DNA of 64,000 bases. Source: CAYPEL01 sp036479985. Lineage in GTDB: Bacteria; Pseudomonadota; Gammaproteobacteria; DSM-19610. How positions within the stretch are numbered: position 1 is the first letter of the stretch; each line of letters starts with the position of its first letter. The stretch spans positions 1 through 64,000 of the forward strand of contig CBDDAF010000001.1 in the NCBI GenBank assembly GCA_965224815.1, written 5' to 3'. Of the stretch, positions 44,360 through 53,748 are shown one piece after another. The notes beneath the pieces were generated by a model. It was not told the origin of the DNA, made no database searches, and saw only the letters and a list, made by a program, of their open reading frames with translations. The translations under genes were made by a program, and so were the position numbers.

Positions 44360-47300
44360 ATGCGTTTAAGCAAGATAAAGCTGGCTGGCTTCAAGTCCTT
44401 CGTCGACCCCACAACCATCTATTTTCCGTCTGATCTGACCGGTGTCGTCGGGCCGAACGGCTGTGGTAAATCCAATGTAATCGACGCGGTTCGCTGGGTG
44501 ATGGGTGAGTCGTCCGCAAAAAATCTGCGTGGTGAATCCATGGCCGATGTCATATTCAATGGCTCGAATGCACGCAAGCCAGTTGCCCAGGCTTCGGTCG
44601 AACTGAATTTCGATAACGCTGACGGTGCGATTGGTGGCCAGTACGCCGAATACAATGAGATTGCCCTGCGTCGTCAAGTATCGCGCGATGGGACATCTAA
44701 CTACTATTTAAATGGCACCAAGTGCCGCCGCCGCGATATTACCGATATTTTTCTCGGCACCGGCCTGGGTCCGCGTAGTTACTCAATCATCGAGCAGGGC
44801 ATGATTTCGCGCCTGATCGAAGCCAAACCGGAAGACCTGCGGGTATTTCTGGAAGAGGCAGCGGGCATTTCGAAGTACAAAGAACGCCGCCGTGAAACCG
44901 AAACTCGGATTCGTCATACGCGTGAAAACCTTTCTCGTTTGAATGACTTACGAGAAGAAATTGAGAAACAGCTTGAGAAGCTGCAGCGGCAATCCAAAGC
45001 GGCGGCGAAATTTAAAGAGTTTCGCGAACAGGAACGGCGCATCAAGGCTGAGCTGCTGACGCTGCGTTATCAGGCGTTGCACGAAGAAAGTGCTGGCTAC
45101 CGTGACAAACTTAAGGAACAGGAAAACGCGCTGCAAGCCGTTGTCGCTGAACTGCGTGCAATTGAGGCTGATCTTGAGAAAGGCCGTGCGGAACATATTG
45201 AGGTTTCTGATAAGTTTAACGTGGTGCAGGGCCGTTTTTACGAGCTGGGCGCAGAAGTAGCACGTATCGAGCAGGCTATTCAGCACGGTAAGGAAACCCG
45301 CCAGAATCAGCAGGATGAACTCATCAAAGCCGAGCAGGCCAGAAATGAAATTCAGGCGCATATTAAGGTTGATAGTGAACGGCTAGAGCAATTAGTAGTT
45401 GATCTTACTGAAAATGAGCCTGCACTAAGCACGGCCAACGAGCTGTCTACCGAATCGCAGGAAAAACGCGAACAGGCTGAAACCGCGATGAGTGAATGGC
45501 AGGTCGCCTGGGACAGTTTTAACCAACGCAGTAATGAAGTCTCTCAAACTGCACAGGTCGAGCGAACGCGGGCTGACCACATCGAAAATCAACAGAGCCA
45601 GCTGCAACAACGGCTGGAGAAAACTGAACAAGAACAAAAGCGCAACGATGCCGGCAAACTTGAAAATGAAATTCAGGCATTGCAAAAAACCTCAGAAGAG
45701 CGCCAACAGAAAGCACAAACGCTGCAGCAGGAGCTGGATCAGCTGCACCAACGTATAGAAACGCTGCGCGAACAGACCCGTACCCAGCAACGTGAATTAC
45801 ACGAAGCTCAAAGTCTGCAACAGGGTATGCGCGGCCGCTTATCCTCATTGCAAGCATTACAGCAGGCCGCCCTGGGAGAACAGGATGGTCAGGTTGTCGA
45901 ATGGCTATCACAGCAGAAACTGTCAGATGCGCCCAGGCTTGCAAAACAACTGGATGTCGATGCTGGCTGGGAACGTGCGGTAGAAACTGTGTTGGGGATT
46001 AACCTTGAAGCCATTTGTCTCGATGGTATCGATGATATGGCCAGTGCCGTGGCTGAACTGGAGCAGGGTTCGTTAACCTTGATTGATACCAGCGTAAAAA
46101 GTCAGTCGGTGGCTTCAAATAAAGCAGAACCACTTGCCACTAAGGTTCGCGCAGATATTCCCATAGATAATCTATTCGCAGGTATCTACACCGCCGAATC
46201 TCTGAACCAGGCTATGCAGTTACGATCAGGATTAGCTGCACACGAATCGGTGGTCACTGCAGATGGCGTCTGGATCGGCAGTAACTGGTTACGTGTTACC
46301 CGCAGTCAGGATGAGAAATCCGGTGTGCTGGAACGTGAAAAGCTACTGACTGGGCTGGATACCGAGCTTACTGGCAGTCTCGCTGCGATTGCCTTACTGG
46401 AAGGAAATTCTGAATCTGTTCGCAATGAATTACAGCAGTCCGAAGCCCGGCGTGAGGAACTGCAGGTCGAAGCCAATCTCGCACATCGCGAGTACAGTGA
46501 TGCAAAAGCACAATTTGAAGCCCGTACCAACCGGCTGGAACAAGTGCACTCACGTACCGCCACCTTGCAGCAAGACGCCACTGATATTCGCAACCAGCAA
46601 CAGGAATTAGAAGAGCAACTGAAAACCACTAAAACGGTTTTACATGATTCCCTGGCTTTGCTGGAAACCGTCGGTAACGATCGTGAAATGCTAACTGGTC
46701 AGCGCGACCAGTTGCGCGAAGCGTTGGATAAAGTGCGCAAACAAGCCCAGTTGGATCGTGACAAGTCACACGAACTCGCGCTAAAAAATCGTGCTTATAT
46801 AACCGAGCAGGAAACTACCGGCCAGAACCTGGAACGCATGCGTGGACAACAATCGCACCTCGACCAGCGCCGCGATTCACTGACACAATCACTGGCTGAC
46901 AGTGAAGACCCACTCAAAAAACAGGAAGAAGAACTTGCCGGGCAGCTTGAAAAACGACTCAAGGTAGAAGGCGAGTTGGCAGAAGAGCGCCGCAAGGTGG
47001 AAGCCATTGAGCACCACCTGCGTGAGCAGGAACAAGCACGGCACAAGACGGAAGATAATACCCAGCAACACCGTGAAGGACTGACCCAGGGTCAATTACA
47101 CTGGCAGGAAATCAAGGTGCGAGCCGAGACGTTGCTTGAACAAGTTGCCGAAAGTGGTTTCGAATTGGCTGTACTTGCTGAAGAAATGAACCAGGAAGCA
47201 AGCGTTGATGCCTGGACAGAAGAGGCGGAACGGCTGGAAAAACGTATACACCGGTTAGGGCCAATTAACCTGGCGGCTATTGAAGAATTTGAAGTAGAAA

Positions 47301-47869
47301 GCGAGCGCAAGGTGTATCTCGATGCACAACATGCCGATGTCACTTCAGCATTGGAAACGCTCGAAAATGCCATTCGTAAGATTGATCACGAAACCCGTAC
47401 ACGCTTTAAAGAAACTTTCGATAAGGTCAACAGCGGCATACAGGAAACCTTCCCACGCTTGTTCGGCGGAGGTCACGCTTCACTGGAAATGACCGGCGAT
47501 GACCTGCTCGACACCGGTATCACCATCATGGCGCGGCCACCAGGTAAACGTAACAGCACCATTCATTTACTTTCGGGTGGCGAAAAAGCCTTGACCGCTG
47601 TCGCGCTGGTGTTTTCAATCTTTGAACTTAATCCATCACCTTTCTGTATGCTCGATGAGGTCGATGCACCTCTCGATGACGCCAACGTTGGACGTTTCTG
47701 TGAAATGGTGCGCGAGATGTCCGAACGGGTACAGTTCATTTTCATTACCCACAACAAGATCACCATGGATCTTGCCAACCAGTTATGCGGTGTCACTATG
47801 CACGAGCCAGGCGTATCGCGTCTGGTTTCGGTGGACATCGACGAAGCGGTGCAACTGGCCGCGGTGTGA
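44360..47869 (+). CDS. smc: Chromosome segregation protein SMC
   Basis: The 1,169-residue protein (start MRLSKIKLAGFKSF) has Walker A GPNGCGKSN at residues 31-39, two long coiled coils, a hinge about residues 520-680, and a C-terminal LSGGEKALTAVAL signature with LDEVDAPLDDANV Walker B. It organises and compacts chromosomes as a dimer. Longer open frame to 44240 is not family-like. zipA follows after 9 bp. Confidence 0.95.
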   Translation: MRLSKIKLAGFKSFVDPTTIYFPSDLTGVVGPNGCGKSNVIDAVRWVMGESSAKNLRGESMADVIFNGSNARKPVAQASVELNFDNADGAIGGQYAEYNEIALRRQVSRDGTSNYYLNGTKCRRRDITDIFLGTGLGPRSYSIIEQGMISRLIEAKPEDLRVFLEEAAGISKYKERRRETETRIRHTRENLSRLNDLREEIEKQLEKLQRQSKAAAKFKEFREQERRIKAELLTLRYQALHEESAGYRDKLKEQENALQAVVAELRAIEADLEKGRAEHIEVSDKFNVVQGRFYELGAEVARIEQAIQHGKETRQNQQDELIKAEQARNEIQAHIKVDSERLEQLVVDLTENEPALSTANELSTESQEKREQAETAMSEWQVAWDSFNQRSNEVSQTAQVERTRADHIENQQSQLQQRLEKTEQEQKRNDAGKLENEIQALQKTSEERQQKAQTLQQELDQLHQRIETLREQTRTQQRELHEAQSLQQGMRGRLSSLQALQQAALGEQDGQVVEWLSQQKLSDAPRLAKQLDVDAGWERAVETVLGINLEAICLDGIDDMASAVAELEQGSLTLIDTSVKSQSVASNKAEPLATKVRADIPIDNLFAGIYTAESLNQAMQLRSGLAAHESVVTADGVWIGSNWLRVTRSQDEKSGVLEREKLLTGLDTELTGSLAAIALLEGNSESVRNELQQSEARREELQVEANLAHREYSDAKAQFEARTNRLEQVHSRTATLQQDATDIRNQQQELEEQLKTTKTVLHDSLALLETVGNDREMLTGQRDQLREALDKVRKQAQLDRDKSHELALKNRAYITEQETTGQNLERMRGQQSHLDQRRDSLTQSLADSEDPLKKQEEELAGQLEKRLKVEGELAEERRKVEAIEHHLREQEQARHKTEDNTQQHREGLTQGQLHWQEIKVRAETLLEQVAESGFELAVLAEEMNQEASVDAWTEEAERLEKRIHRLGPINLAAIEEFEVESERKVYLDAQHADVTSALETLENAIRKIDHETRTRFKETFDKVNSGIQETFPRLFGGGHASLEMTGDDLLDTGITIMARPPGKRNSTIHLLSGGEKALTAVALVFSIFELNPSPFCMLDEVDAPLDDANVGRFCEMVREMSERVQFIFITHNKITMDLANQLCGVTMHEPGVSRLVSVDIDEAVQLAAV

Positions 47870-47878
47870 GCGTGACAC

Positions 47879-48565
47879 ATGGATAACCTACGCTGGATTT
47901 TGTTACTAATAGGCCTTGGCCTTATCCTTGCGGTGTACGCCGTTACCCGTTTTCAGATCAAACGCCGGGAAGCTGCCGGGAAGCCAACGCGACGACGGCC
48001 CACTGCAAAAAATATCACCCCCCCTGGTGTTGCTAATGAAGACGATGCGGCCGAGCAAGCCGAGTTGGCGCAAATGGGATCCATGCTCAGGCAAGAAAGC
48101 GAATTGCAATCGGCTGAATCAAGCGCGACTGGTAAACGGGATAATGAACAATTAATCGTCTTGTCGGTCATGGCATCTGCCGATGAGCCTTTTAACGGCC
48201 AGTCTCTGCTCAGGGCATTTGAAAATACGGCGCTTCAGCACAGCGATGTAAAAATCTATCAGCGCAATAACGAAAAGGGTGAACCAGTTTACGGCGTCGC
48301 CAGCGCAGTCAAACCGGGGACTTTTGATTTGAACCAAATGGATCACTTCAGCACGCCTGGCTTAAGTCTGTTCCTGCAATTGCCGGGGCCAGTCGATGGT
48401 GTAACCGCCTTTGATGATATGGTAACTACCGCAGAACGGCTGGCCGTTGAGCTGGGTGGTGAACTGCAGGATCAGAATCACAGCATGTTGAGTCGCCAGA
48501 TGGTGGCGCATCTCCGTGACGGTATTATCAACGCGAGGTTGCAGTCGGCACGCGCCACACCATGA
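47879..48565 (+). CDS. zipA: Cell division protein ZipA
   Basis: The 228-residue protein has one N-terminal membrane segment (LRWILLLIGLGLILAVYAV), a basic segment, a short linker and a C-terminal ZipA domain (IVLSVMASADEPFNGQSLL; GLSLFLQLPGPVDGVTAFDD). It tethers FtsZ to the membrane. Placement between smc and ligA is typical of gammaproteobacteria. Its stop overlaps the ligA start (ATGA). Confidence 0.93.
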   Translation: MDNLRWILLLIGLGLILAVYAVTRFQIKRREAAGKPTRRRPTAKNITPPGVANEDDAAEQAELAQMGSMLRQESELQSAESSATGKRDNEQLIVLSVMASADEPFNGQSLLRAFENTALQHSDVKIYQRNNEKGEPVYGVASAVKPGTFDLNQMDHFSTPGLSLFLQLPGPVDGVTAFDDMVTTAERLAVELGGELQDQNHSMLSRQMVAHLRDGIINARLQSARATP

Positions 48566-50601
48566 GCCCAGGCTCGCGTGCCGTGTCACGCATCAATGAA
48601 CTACGCGAGCAGATTCGTCACCACAACCACCGTTATTACATCCTCGATGATCCGCAAATCCCGGATGCAGAATACGACCGTTTGCTGCGTGAACTGCAAC
48701 AACTTGAAACCGAACACCCTGTATTAATCACCGAAGACTCACCTACCCAGCGCGTCGGTGCCGAACCGCTTAAAGCTTTTGGTGAAGTCCAACACGAAGA
48801 GCGGATGCTGTCGCTGGACAATGCCTTTAGTGACGATGAACTGGCTGATTTTGACCGGCGGCTGCATGATCGCTTAAAAAAATCTGAAAAATTTCAATCG
48901 ATCGCCGAACAAGAAATCGAATATACCGCCGAACCCAAACTCGACGGTTTAGCTGTCAGTCTGTTATACGAAAACGGCGTATTAGTACGCGGCGCGACAC
49001 GCGGCGATGGCTCAACCGGAGAAGATATTACCCAGAACGTCCGTACTATCGAATCGATACCGCTAAAACTAATCGGCAAAGGCTACCCCAAACGGCTGGA
49101 AGTGCGCGGCGAAGTGATACTGTCACACGCTGGATTCAAAAAGCTCAACCAGCACGCCGAACAAGCCGGGCAGAAACTCTTTGCCAATCCCCGTAATGCC
49201 GCTGCCGGTTCATTACGTCAACTCGATCCAAAAATCACCGCGCAACGCCCACTGGAAATATTTTGCTACGGCGTTGGCGTAATTGAAGGCGGTTCATTAG
49301 CAGTCCGCCACTCTGATCGATTAGAACAATTACGCAACTGGGGCATCCGCGTATTCAGCGGCATCAAACGTGTAAACGGATTACAGGCTTGCGTTAAATA
49401 TTATCAGGATATGGAAAAACAGCGCGGCAAACTGCCGTTTGAAATCGACGGTGTCGTCTTCAAAGTCGACCGACTGGATCTACAGCAACAACTCGGTTAC
49501 GTATCACGTGCACCACGCTGGGCAATCGCTCGAAAATTTCCAGCACAGGAAGAAATCACCGTCGTTGAAAGCATCGAAGTACAAGTCGGCCGCACCGGTG
49601 CCATCACCCCGGTAGCGCGACTCAAGCCCGTATTTGTCGGCGGCGTCACCGTCACCAATGCCACCCTGCACAATATCGACGAAGTCCATCGCAAAGACGT
49701 GCGTAAGGGCGACACCGTCATTGTGCGCAGAGCAGGGGATGTGATTCCGGAAGTCGTCTCCGTAATCAAGGAAAAACGCCAAAAGGGTGCGCGCCAATTT
49801 AAAATGCCCACCCAATGCCCGGTCTGTGGGTCAGATGCCGAACGCCTCGAAGGCGAAGCGGTGGTGCGTTGCACGGGTGGATTGTATTGCGAAGCACAAC
49901 GTAAAGAAGCCATCAAACACTTCGCTTCGCGCAAGGCGCTGGACATCGAAGGCCTCGGTGACAAACTGGTCGAACAACTGGTGGACGAAAAACTGATCGA
50001 TGATGTTGCCGACCTTTTTAGTCTGGAACAGAAAAAACTCGCTGGTCTGGAACGCATGGGCGACAAATCCGCCACCAACCTCATCGATGCTCTGGAGAAA
50101 AGCAAAAACACCTCGCTGAATCGTTTTCTATACGCATTGGGTATTCGTGAAGTAGGAGAAGCAACAGCCAGATCACTGGCACAAAACTATGGTGAACTCG
50201 AACCCGTCATGAAAGCCAACGCCGAAGCACTGGAAACAATCCAGGACATCGGGCCAATAGTTGCCCAACACATCGTTCATTTCTTTGAGCAATCTCATAA
50301 TCGCGACGTTATAAAAAAACTCATCAAAGCCGGTATCCACTGGCCAGCGATTGAAATTGCCACAGAGCAACCGCTGGCCGGCAACACTTATGTCCTCACC
50401 GGCACACTCACTAAAATGAGCCGCGACGAAGCCAAAGCAAAGTTAATAGCACTAGGCGCAAAAGTCGCAGGGAGCGTCTCAAAAAATACCACAGCGGTAT
50501 TTGCCGGTGAAAAATCTGGATCCAAATTGACCAAAGCAGAAAGCCTGAACGTCCCGGTTAAAACCGAAGCAGACCTGATCAAAATAATTCAATTCAATTG
50601 A
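48562..50601 (+). CDS. ligA: NAD-dependent DNA ligase
   Basis: The 679-residue protein carries AEPKLDGLAVSLLYE with the AMP-accepting Lys, GDGSTGEDIT, KCPVCGSD-like zinc site (CPVCGSDAERL ... CTGGLYCEAQ), helix-hairpin-helix repeats and a C-terminal BRCT domain (NTYVLTGTLTKMSRDEAK). It joins nicks during replication and repair. The ATG overlaps the zipA stop. Confidence 0.97.
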   Translation: MSPGSRAVSRINELREQIRHHNHRYYILDDPQIPDAEYDRLLRELQQLETEHPVLITEDSPTQRVGAEPLKAFGEVQHEERMLSLDNAFSDDELADFDRRLHDRLKKSEKFQSIAEQEIEYTAEPKLDGLAVSLLYENGVLVRGATRGDGSTGEDITQNVRTIESIPLKLIGKGYPKRLEVRGEVILSHAGFKKLNQHAEQAGQKLFANPRNAAAGSLRQLDPKITAQRPLEIFCYGVGVIEGGSLAVRHSDRLEQLRNWGIRVFSGIKRVNGLQACVKYYQDMEKQRGKLPFEIDGVVFKVDRLDLQQQLGYVSRAPRWAIARKFPAQEEITVVESIEVQVGRTGAITPVARLKPVFVGGVTVTNATLHNIDEVHRKDVRKGDTVIVRRAGDVIPEVVSVIKEKRQKGARQFKMPTQCPVCGSDAERLEGEAVVRCTGGLYCEAQRKEAIKHFASRKALDIEGLGDKLVEQLVDEKLIDDVADLFSLEQKKLAGLERMGDKSATNLIDALEKSKNTSLNRFLYALGIREVGEATARSLAQNYGELEPVMKANAEALETIQDIGPIVAQHIVHFFEQSHNRDVIKKLIKAGIHWPAIEIATEQPLAGNTYVLTGTLTKMSRDEAKAKLIALGAKVAGSVSKNTTAVFAGEKSGSKLTKAESLNVPVKTEADLIKIIQFN

Positions 50602-50670
50602 ATTGATCCCATAAATGACTGCCCAGTTTGCTATCGAAGCCGTGTTGACAGTACCAGACTAATCTACGCT

Positions 50671-51015
50671 TCATAACTTTTCCAACGGACTGCACACGGT
50701 CTGTAAGCCAGCTTGCGTAACATGCGTATATGTTTGCGTGGTACGAACATCGCTGTGCCCCAGTAATTCACGGTACAGAAATATCAGAGCGTGCAAAGCC
50801 TGATTCTGCGATGCAGCTGCAAGAGCATGGTGGTTAGCCAGATCCGACAGGAAACTGTTGATCTCGTTGAGACCCATCTCCCTGGGGTGGCGTTTGTCGT
50901 GAAACAGAATATAGCGGCGTATCCAGTCACAATAAGCGCGCTCAGTATGGATAGTGTAATGCAATGTGCGGATACGATCCCGTACCTGCTGGAGTAATTT
51001 TGGCTTCCTTGCCAT
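50671..51015 (-). pseudogene. intI: Integron integrase IntI with in-frame internal deletion
   Basis: Residues 1-83 (KPKLLQQVRDRIRTLHYTIH; YCDWIRRYILFHDKRHPREM; SQNQALHALIFLYRE) match the N-terminal SAM-like domain of IntI. Residues 84-114 (LLGHSDVRTTQTYTHVTQAG, then SPLEKL) match its C-terminus, with box II His and catalytic Tyr. About 200 residues between (including catalytic Arg, the IntI-specific patch and HxxR) are missing, and the two parts are joined in frame. It cannot be an active recombinase. It runs away from the cassettes on its right, as in integrons. Confidence 0.85.
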
Positions 51016-51168
51016 GGGGTAATCCTCTCATTGGATATCGGTGTACTTTTCAGGGTAGTATTGAAACAAATTAGAGAGATGGAGTCACGGATGTCAGCTT
51101 ATAAACCAGATCTGGGGCAGAATTCCACCCCATTATCATCCTATAACTAACTGTTATGTGTATTAGTA
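51016..51168. other. Putative attI region of the integron
   Basis: This 153-bp stretch lies between the integrase remnant and first cassette. Near 51145-51158 it holds tataactaactgttatg, with gttatg like the core of attI/attC recombination sites. It also carries tggggcagaattccacccca (51113-51132), a small imperfect palindrome that could be a transposon-end remnant. The exact attI cannot be defined from sequence alone. Confidence 0.45.
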
Positions 51169-51576
51169 ATGAACGCTAAAGATCTACTTGTTTACTGTTT
51201 AAAAGATCGTGAGGGCTACGTTGATGGAAAAGAATTCCACGATTCAGACTTATCGTCAGTGGCAATATCGACTAAATTTCTAGATTTAGAGTGCGCCGAT
51301 ATCACAGATGCAGGAATCAACGATCTACCCGACTTAGATAAACTATTGTGTATTGATCTTGATTCGTCAAGAATCACGGATATATCGTTAGAGAAAATCT
51401 CGACATTTTCGAATCTTGAGGAAATATGGATAGAAGACACAGAAATAACAGATGAAGGGCTTACTCATCTACACACACTGAAGCAGCTAAAGTTTATTTC
51501 AGTAATCGACTGTGAAATTTCAGATAAAGCAGTCCAATTACTACAATCGGAAATACCAGGGATCAAGGTTCATTGA
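51169..51576 (+). CDS. Leucine-rich-repeat-like protein (integron cassette 1)
   Basis: The 135-residue protein contains three or four repeats of the pattern L-x2-L-x-I/L-x2-T-x-ITD-x-x-L (DLECADITDAGINDLPDL; WIEDTEITDEGLTHLHTL). There is no signal peptide. It is preceded by the attI-like region and ends 7 bp before an attC, so it fits a gene cassette with no known function. Confidence 0.75.
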   Translation: MNAKDLLVYCLKDREGYVDGKEFHDSDLSSVAISTKFLDLECADITDAGINDLPDLDKLLCIDLDSSRITDISLEKISTFSNLEEIWIEDTEITDEGLTHLHTLKQLKFISVIDCEISDKAVQLLQSEIPGIKVH

Positions 51577-51583
51577 TGCATAC

Positions 51584-51667
51584 ACATAACAAGAGCATCA
51601 AGTTCGTTCACTACCGTTCACTGGGACGCTACGCTTCGCTGCGCGCCCCTTATGCAAATCGTTAGAT
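51584..51667 (+). other. attC site 1
   Basis: The 84-bp element has the left core acataac, the right core gttagat (consensus GTTRRRY) and inner arms gcatcaag and cttatgc that pair with an unpaired C in the left arm, as in attC folds. Its centre contains the acgcttcgctgcgcgccc motif seen in many environmental attC sites. It lies between two genes on the same strand. Confidence 0.8.
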
Positions 51668-51678
51668 GCTGACACAAT

Positions 51679-51984
51679 ATGAAATTAATACCAGATCCAC
51701 CACCAGCCAACGATTTACGTGTTTTAAGACCGATGTTGAAATGGATTGGCTACTTTATATTATTTATAGCGCTAGCACTTATAGCATTTGATAGTTACTG
51801 GCCTCATTACCTTAGGAGTTTTCTACTTGCAGTTGATTTAGATCATACAGTTGCTGAGTATGTCGTATACGTTGTTGGGCACATGCATTTATTATTAATT
51901 GCAATTGGTGGATTCATGGTAATAAAAGCAAGAAAAAAACCAGTATATCCAACCAATAAAAATGTCGAGGAAGGAAAGTTTTAG
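51679..51984 (+). CDS. Small two-helix membrane protein (integron cassette 2)
   Basis: The 101-residue protein has two predicted membrane helices (about residues 22-42, and 64-86) between charged ends. It shows no motif that I know. It starts 11 bp after attC site 1 and ends 23 bp before attC site 2. Confidence 0.7.
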   Translation: MKLIPDPPPANDLRVLRPMLKWIGYFILFIALALIAFDSYWPHYLRSFLLAVDLDHTVAEYVVYVVGHMHLLLIAIGGFMVIKARKKPVYPTNKNVEEGKF

Positions 51985-52007
51985 CACTTGGTATATGAAT
52001 TTTACGC

Positions 52008-52109
52008 ATCTAACAAGGGCATGCAGCAGACAGCGAAACCTGTCACTTCTTTTGCAAAAAGCCGCAAAAGAAGCGCCACGTTCCGCTGCGGCTGATGCCA
52101 ACGTTATAT
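52008..52109 (+). other. attC site 2
   Basis: The 102-bp imperfect palindrome starts atctaac and ends gttatat. The inner arms ggcatgcagc and gctgatgcc pair except for an extrahelical G, and the middle holds a further arm pair (cttcttttgc, gcaaaagaag). The layout is that of a long attC. Confidence 0.82.
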
Positions 52110-52144
52110 GACTAGCTAATCATCATTATCTGGAACAACCATAT

Positions 52145-53698
52145 ATGGCAAAAAACACTGTATTAGATGCGCTCATTCCTAGAGAAGATTTTGAAATCCA
52201 GGATGAAACTGGTGGCACAACGAGAAATGTCGCCACAATAGGTGCACGCGATCTAGAGAAGACTGCTTTTTTTTACGCTGCTTTGCGTAAACCAGACTTC
52301 CAAAGAGAAACTAATGAATGGAATGCAAAACGTATCGCATCTCTTGTGGAGAGTTTTATCTCTGGTGAGCTAATTCCAGCTGTAATTCTCTGGAGAAGTC
52401 CGAGTAGCTTTACATTTGTAATTGATGGCGCCCACAGGCTGAGCGCTCTTTGTGCATGGATTAATAACGATTATGGTGATGGGGATGTCTCTAAAATATT
52501 CTTTGACGGAATTATACCGGAGGAACAACTTTTGCTGGCTGAGAAAACTCGAGTTGCAATAAGGAAGGAAATTGGTCTTTTCTCTGATTATCAATTGGCA
52601 CTTACCCACCCAGACAAAGTTCCCCCTGAAATTGTAGAGCGTGCGAAGTCTATGGGGGCGCTCGCGATTCAAGTCCAATGGGTTGAAGGAAACGCACAAA
52701 ATGCAGAAAGTTCATTCTTTAAGATCAATCAGCAAGCAGCGGCAATTGATAAAACAGAGTTAAAACTATTACAGTCAAGACGAAAGCCGAATGGCATTGC
52801 TACTCGCGCGATTTTACGAAGCGGAAAAGGGCATAAATATTGGTCATCGTATAAGCAAGAGATTCAGGAAGAAATTCAGTCGCTTTCTAGTGAAATTAAT
52901 GAAGTTATTTTCCAGCCGCCATTGAAAAGTCCAATCAAAACACTTGATCTCCCTCTAGGAGGAAAGAATCTTTCTTCTCAGGGACAATCTTTGGTTTTGG
53001 AATTGGTCAATAAATCCAATAACATTAACAAGTCGGAAGAGCTGGATGACGATAGTGATGGTTCGAAGACCGTTAAATACCTTAAGAACTGCCTTCGTGT
53101 CGTTAGACGAATTAATAGCATCCATCCGTCATCGCTGGGACTGCACCCAGCAATTTACTTTTATTCGAAAGAAGGAAAGCATAAGCCCGCTTCGTTCTGG
53201 GCGGCTATAGAATTCGTCCGACAATTAGAACAGTTAAGGTTGTTTAATGACTTTACAGACGTGCGTGAGTCGTTCGAGAGCTTCCTAATGAAATACGATT
53301 ATTTAATTCAACAGATTGTTCGGAAATACAGAAGTGCAGCAGCCTCTTACCCAAATATTGCAAAATTATACCTAGCGATAGTTGAATCACTCGCGTCGGG
53401 GACGACGCTAGCTGATCTACCAAAAAGACTAAAAGAAAATAAAGACTTTACATATTTAGTGTTGGGCGACTCTGGGGGCGGCGAAATTTCTTCGCCCGAT
53501 TTTACGTCAGAACGAAAAACCACCATATTTTTTAGGGAAGCACTTCAAAATTCAGTCAAATGCGCAATTTGTAATGGCCTTTTGCATAAACATTCAATAA
53601 CGATAGATCATATAGAACGAAAGCAGGACGGTGGATTGGGCGCTGTAAATAATGGCCAGCTATCTCATCCATACTGCAATACTACGTACAAGAATTAG
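52145..53698 (+). CDS. DUF262-HNH nuclease-like protein (integron cassette 3)
   Basis: The 517-residue protein has an N-terminal DUF262 ParB-like domain with FVIDGAHRLSAL at residues 92-103 (cf. DGQQR) and a C-terminal HNH nuclease motif CAICNGLLHKHSITIDHIE, with later HPYC, closing the protein. The combination resembles GmrSD-type modification-dependent restriction enzymes, in which a DUF262 NTPase acts with an HNH nuclease, but here both sit in one chain. It may therefore be an anti-phage or DNA-restriction factor. No partner gene is beside it. An attC left arm follows its stop immediately. Confidence 0.75.
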   Translation: MAKNTVLDALIPREDFEIQDETGGTTRNVATIGARDLEKTAFFYAALRKPDFQRETNEWNAKRIASLVESFISGELIPAVILWRSPSSFTFVIDGAHRLSALCAWINNDYGDGDVSKIFFDGIIPEEQLLLAEKTRVAIRKEIGLFSDYQLALTHPDKVPPEIVERAKSMGALAIQVQWVEGNAQNAESSFFKINQQAAAIDKTELKLLQSRRKPNGIATRAILRSGKGHKYWSSYKQEIQEEIQSLSSEINEVIFQPPLKSPIKTLDLPLGGKNLSSQGQSLVLELVNKSNNINKSEELDDDSDGSKTVKYLKNCLRVVRRINSIHPSSLGLHPAIYFYSKEGKHKPASFWAAIEFVRQLEQLRLFNDFTDVRESFESFLMKYDYLIQQIVRKYRSAAASYPNIAKLYLAIVESLASGTTLADLPKRLKENKDFTYLVLGDSGGGEISSPDFTSERKTTIFFREALQNSVKCAICNGLLHKHSITIDHIERKQDGGLGAVNNGQLSHPYCNTTYKN

Positions 53699-53700
53699 TC

Positions 53701-53720
53701 ATATAACAAGCGACTGTGAT
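53701..53720 (+). other. Truncated attC site 3
   Basis: atataacaagcgactgtgat has the left-hand core (ATAAC followed by AAGCG...) of an attC site, 3 bp after the cassette 3 stop. No matching right arm is found before the IS110 fragment, so the site was probably interrupted. Confidence 0.6.
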
Positions 53721-53748
53721 TAAAATCAACCCTGCAAACTATTCTTTA

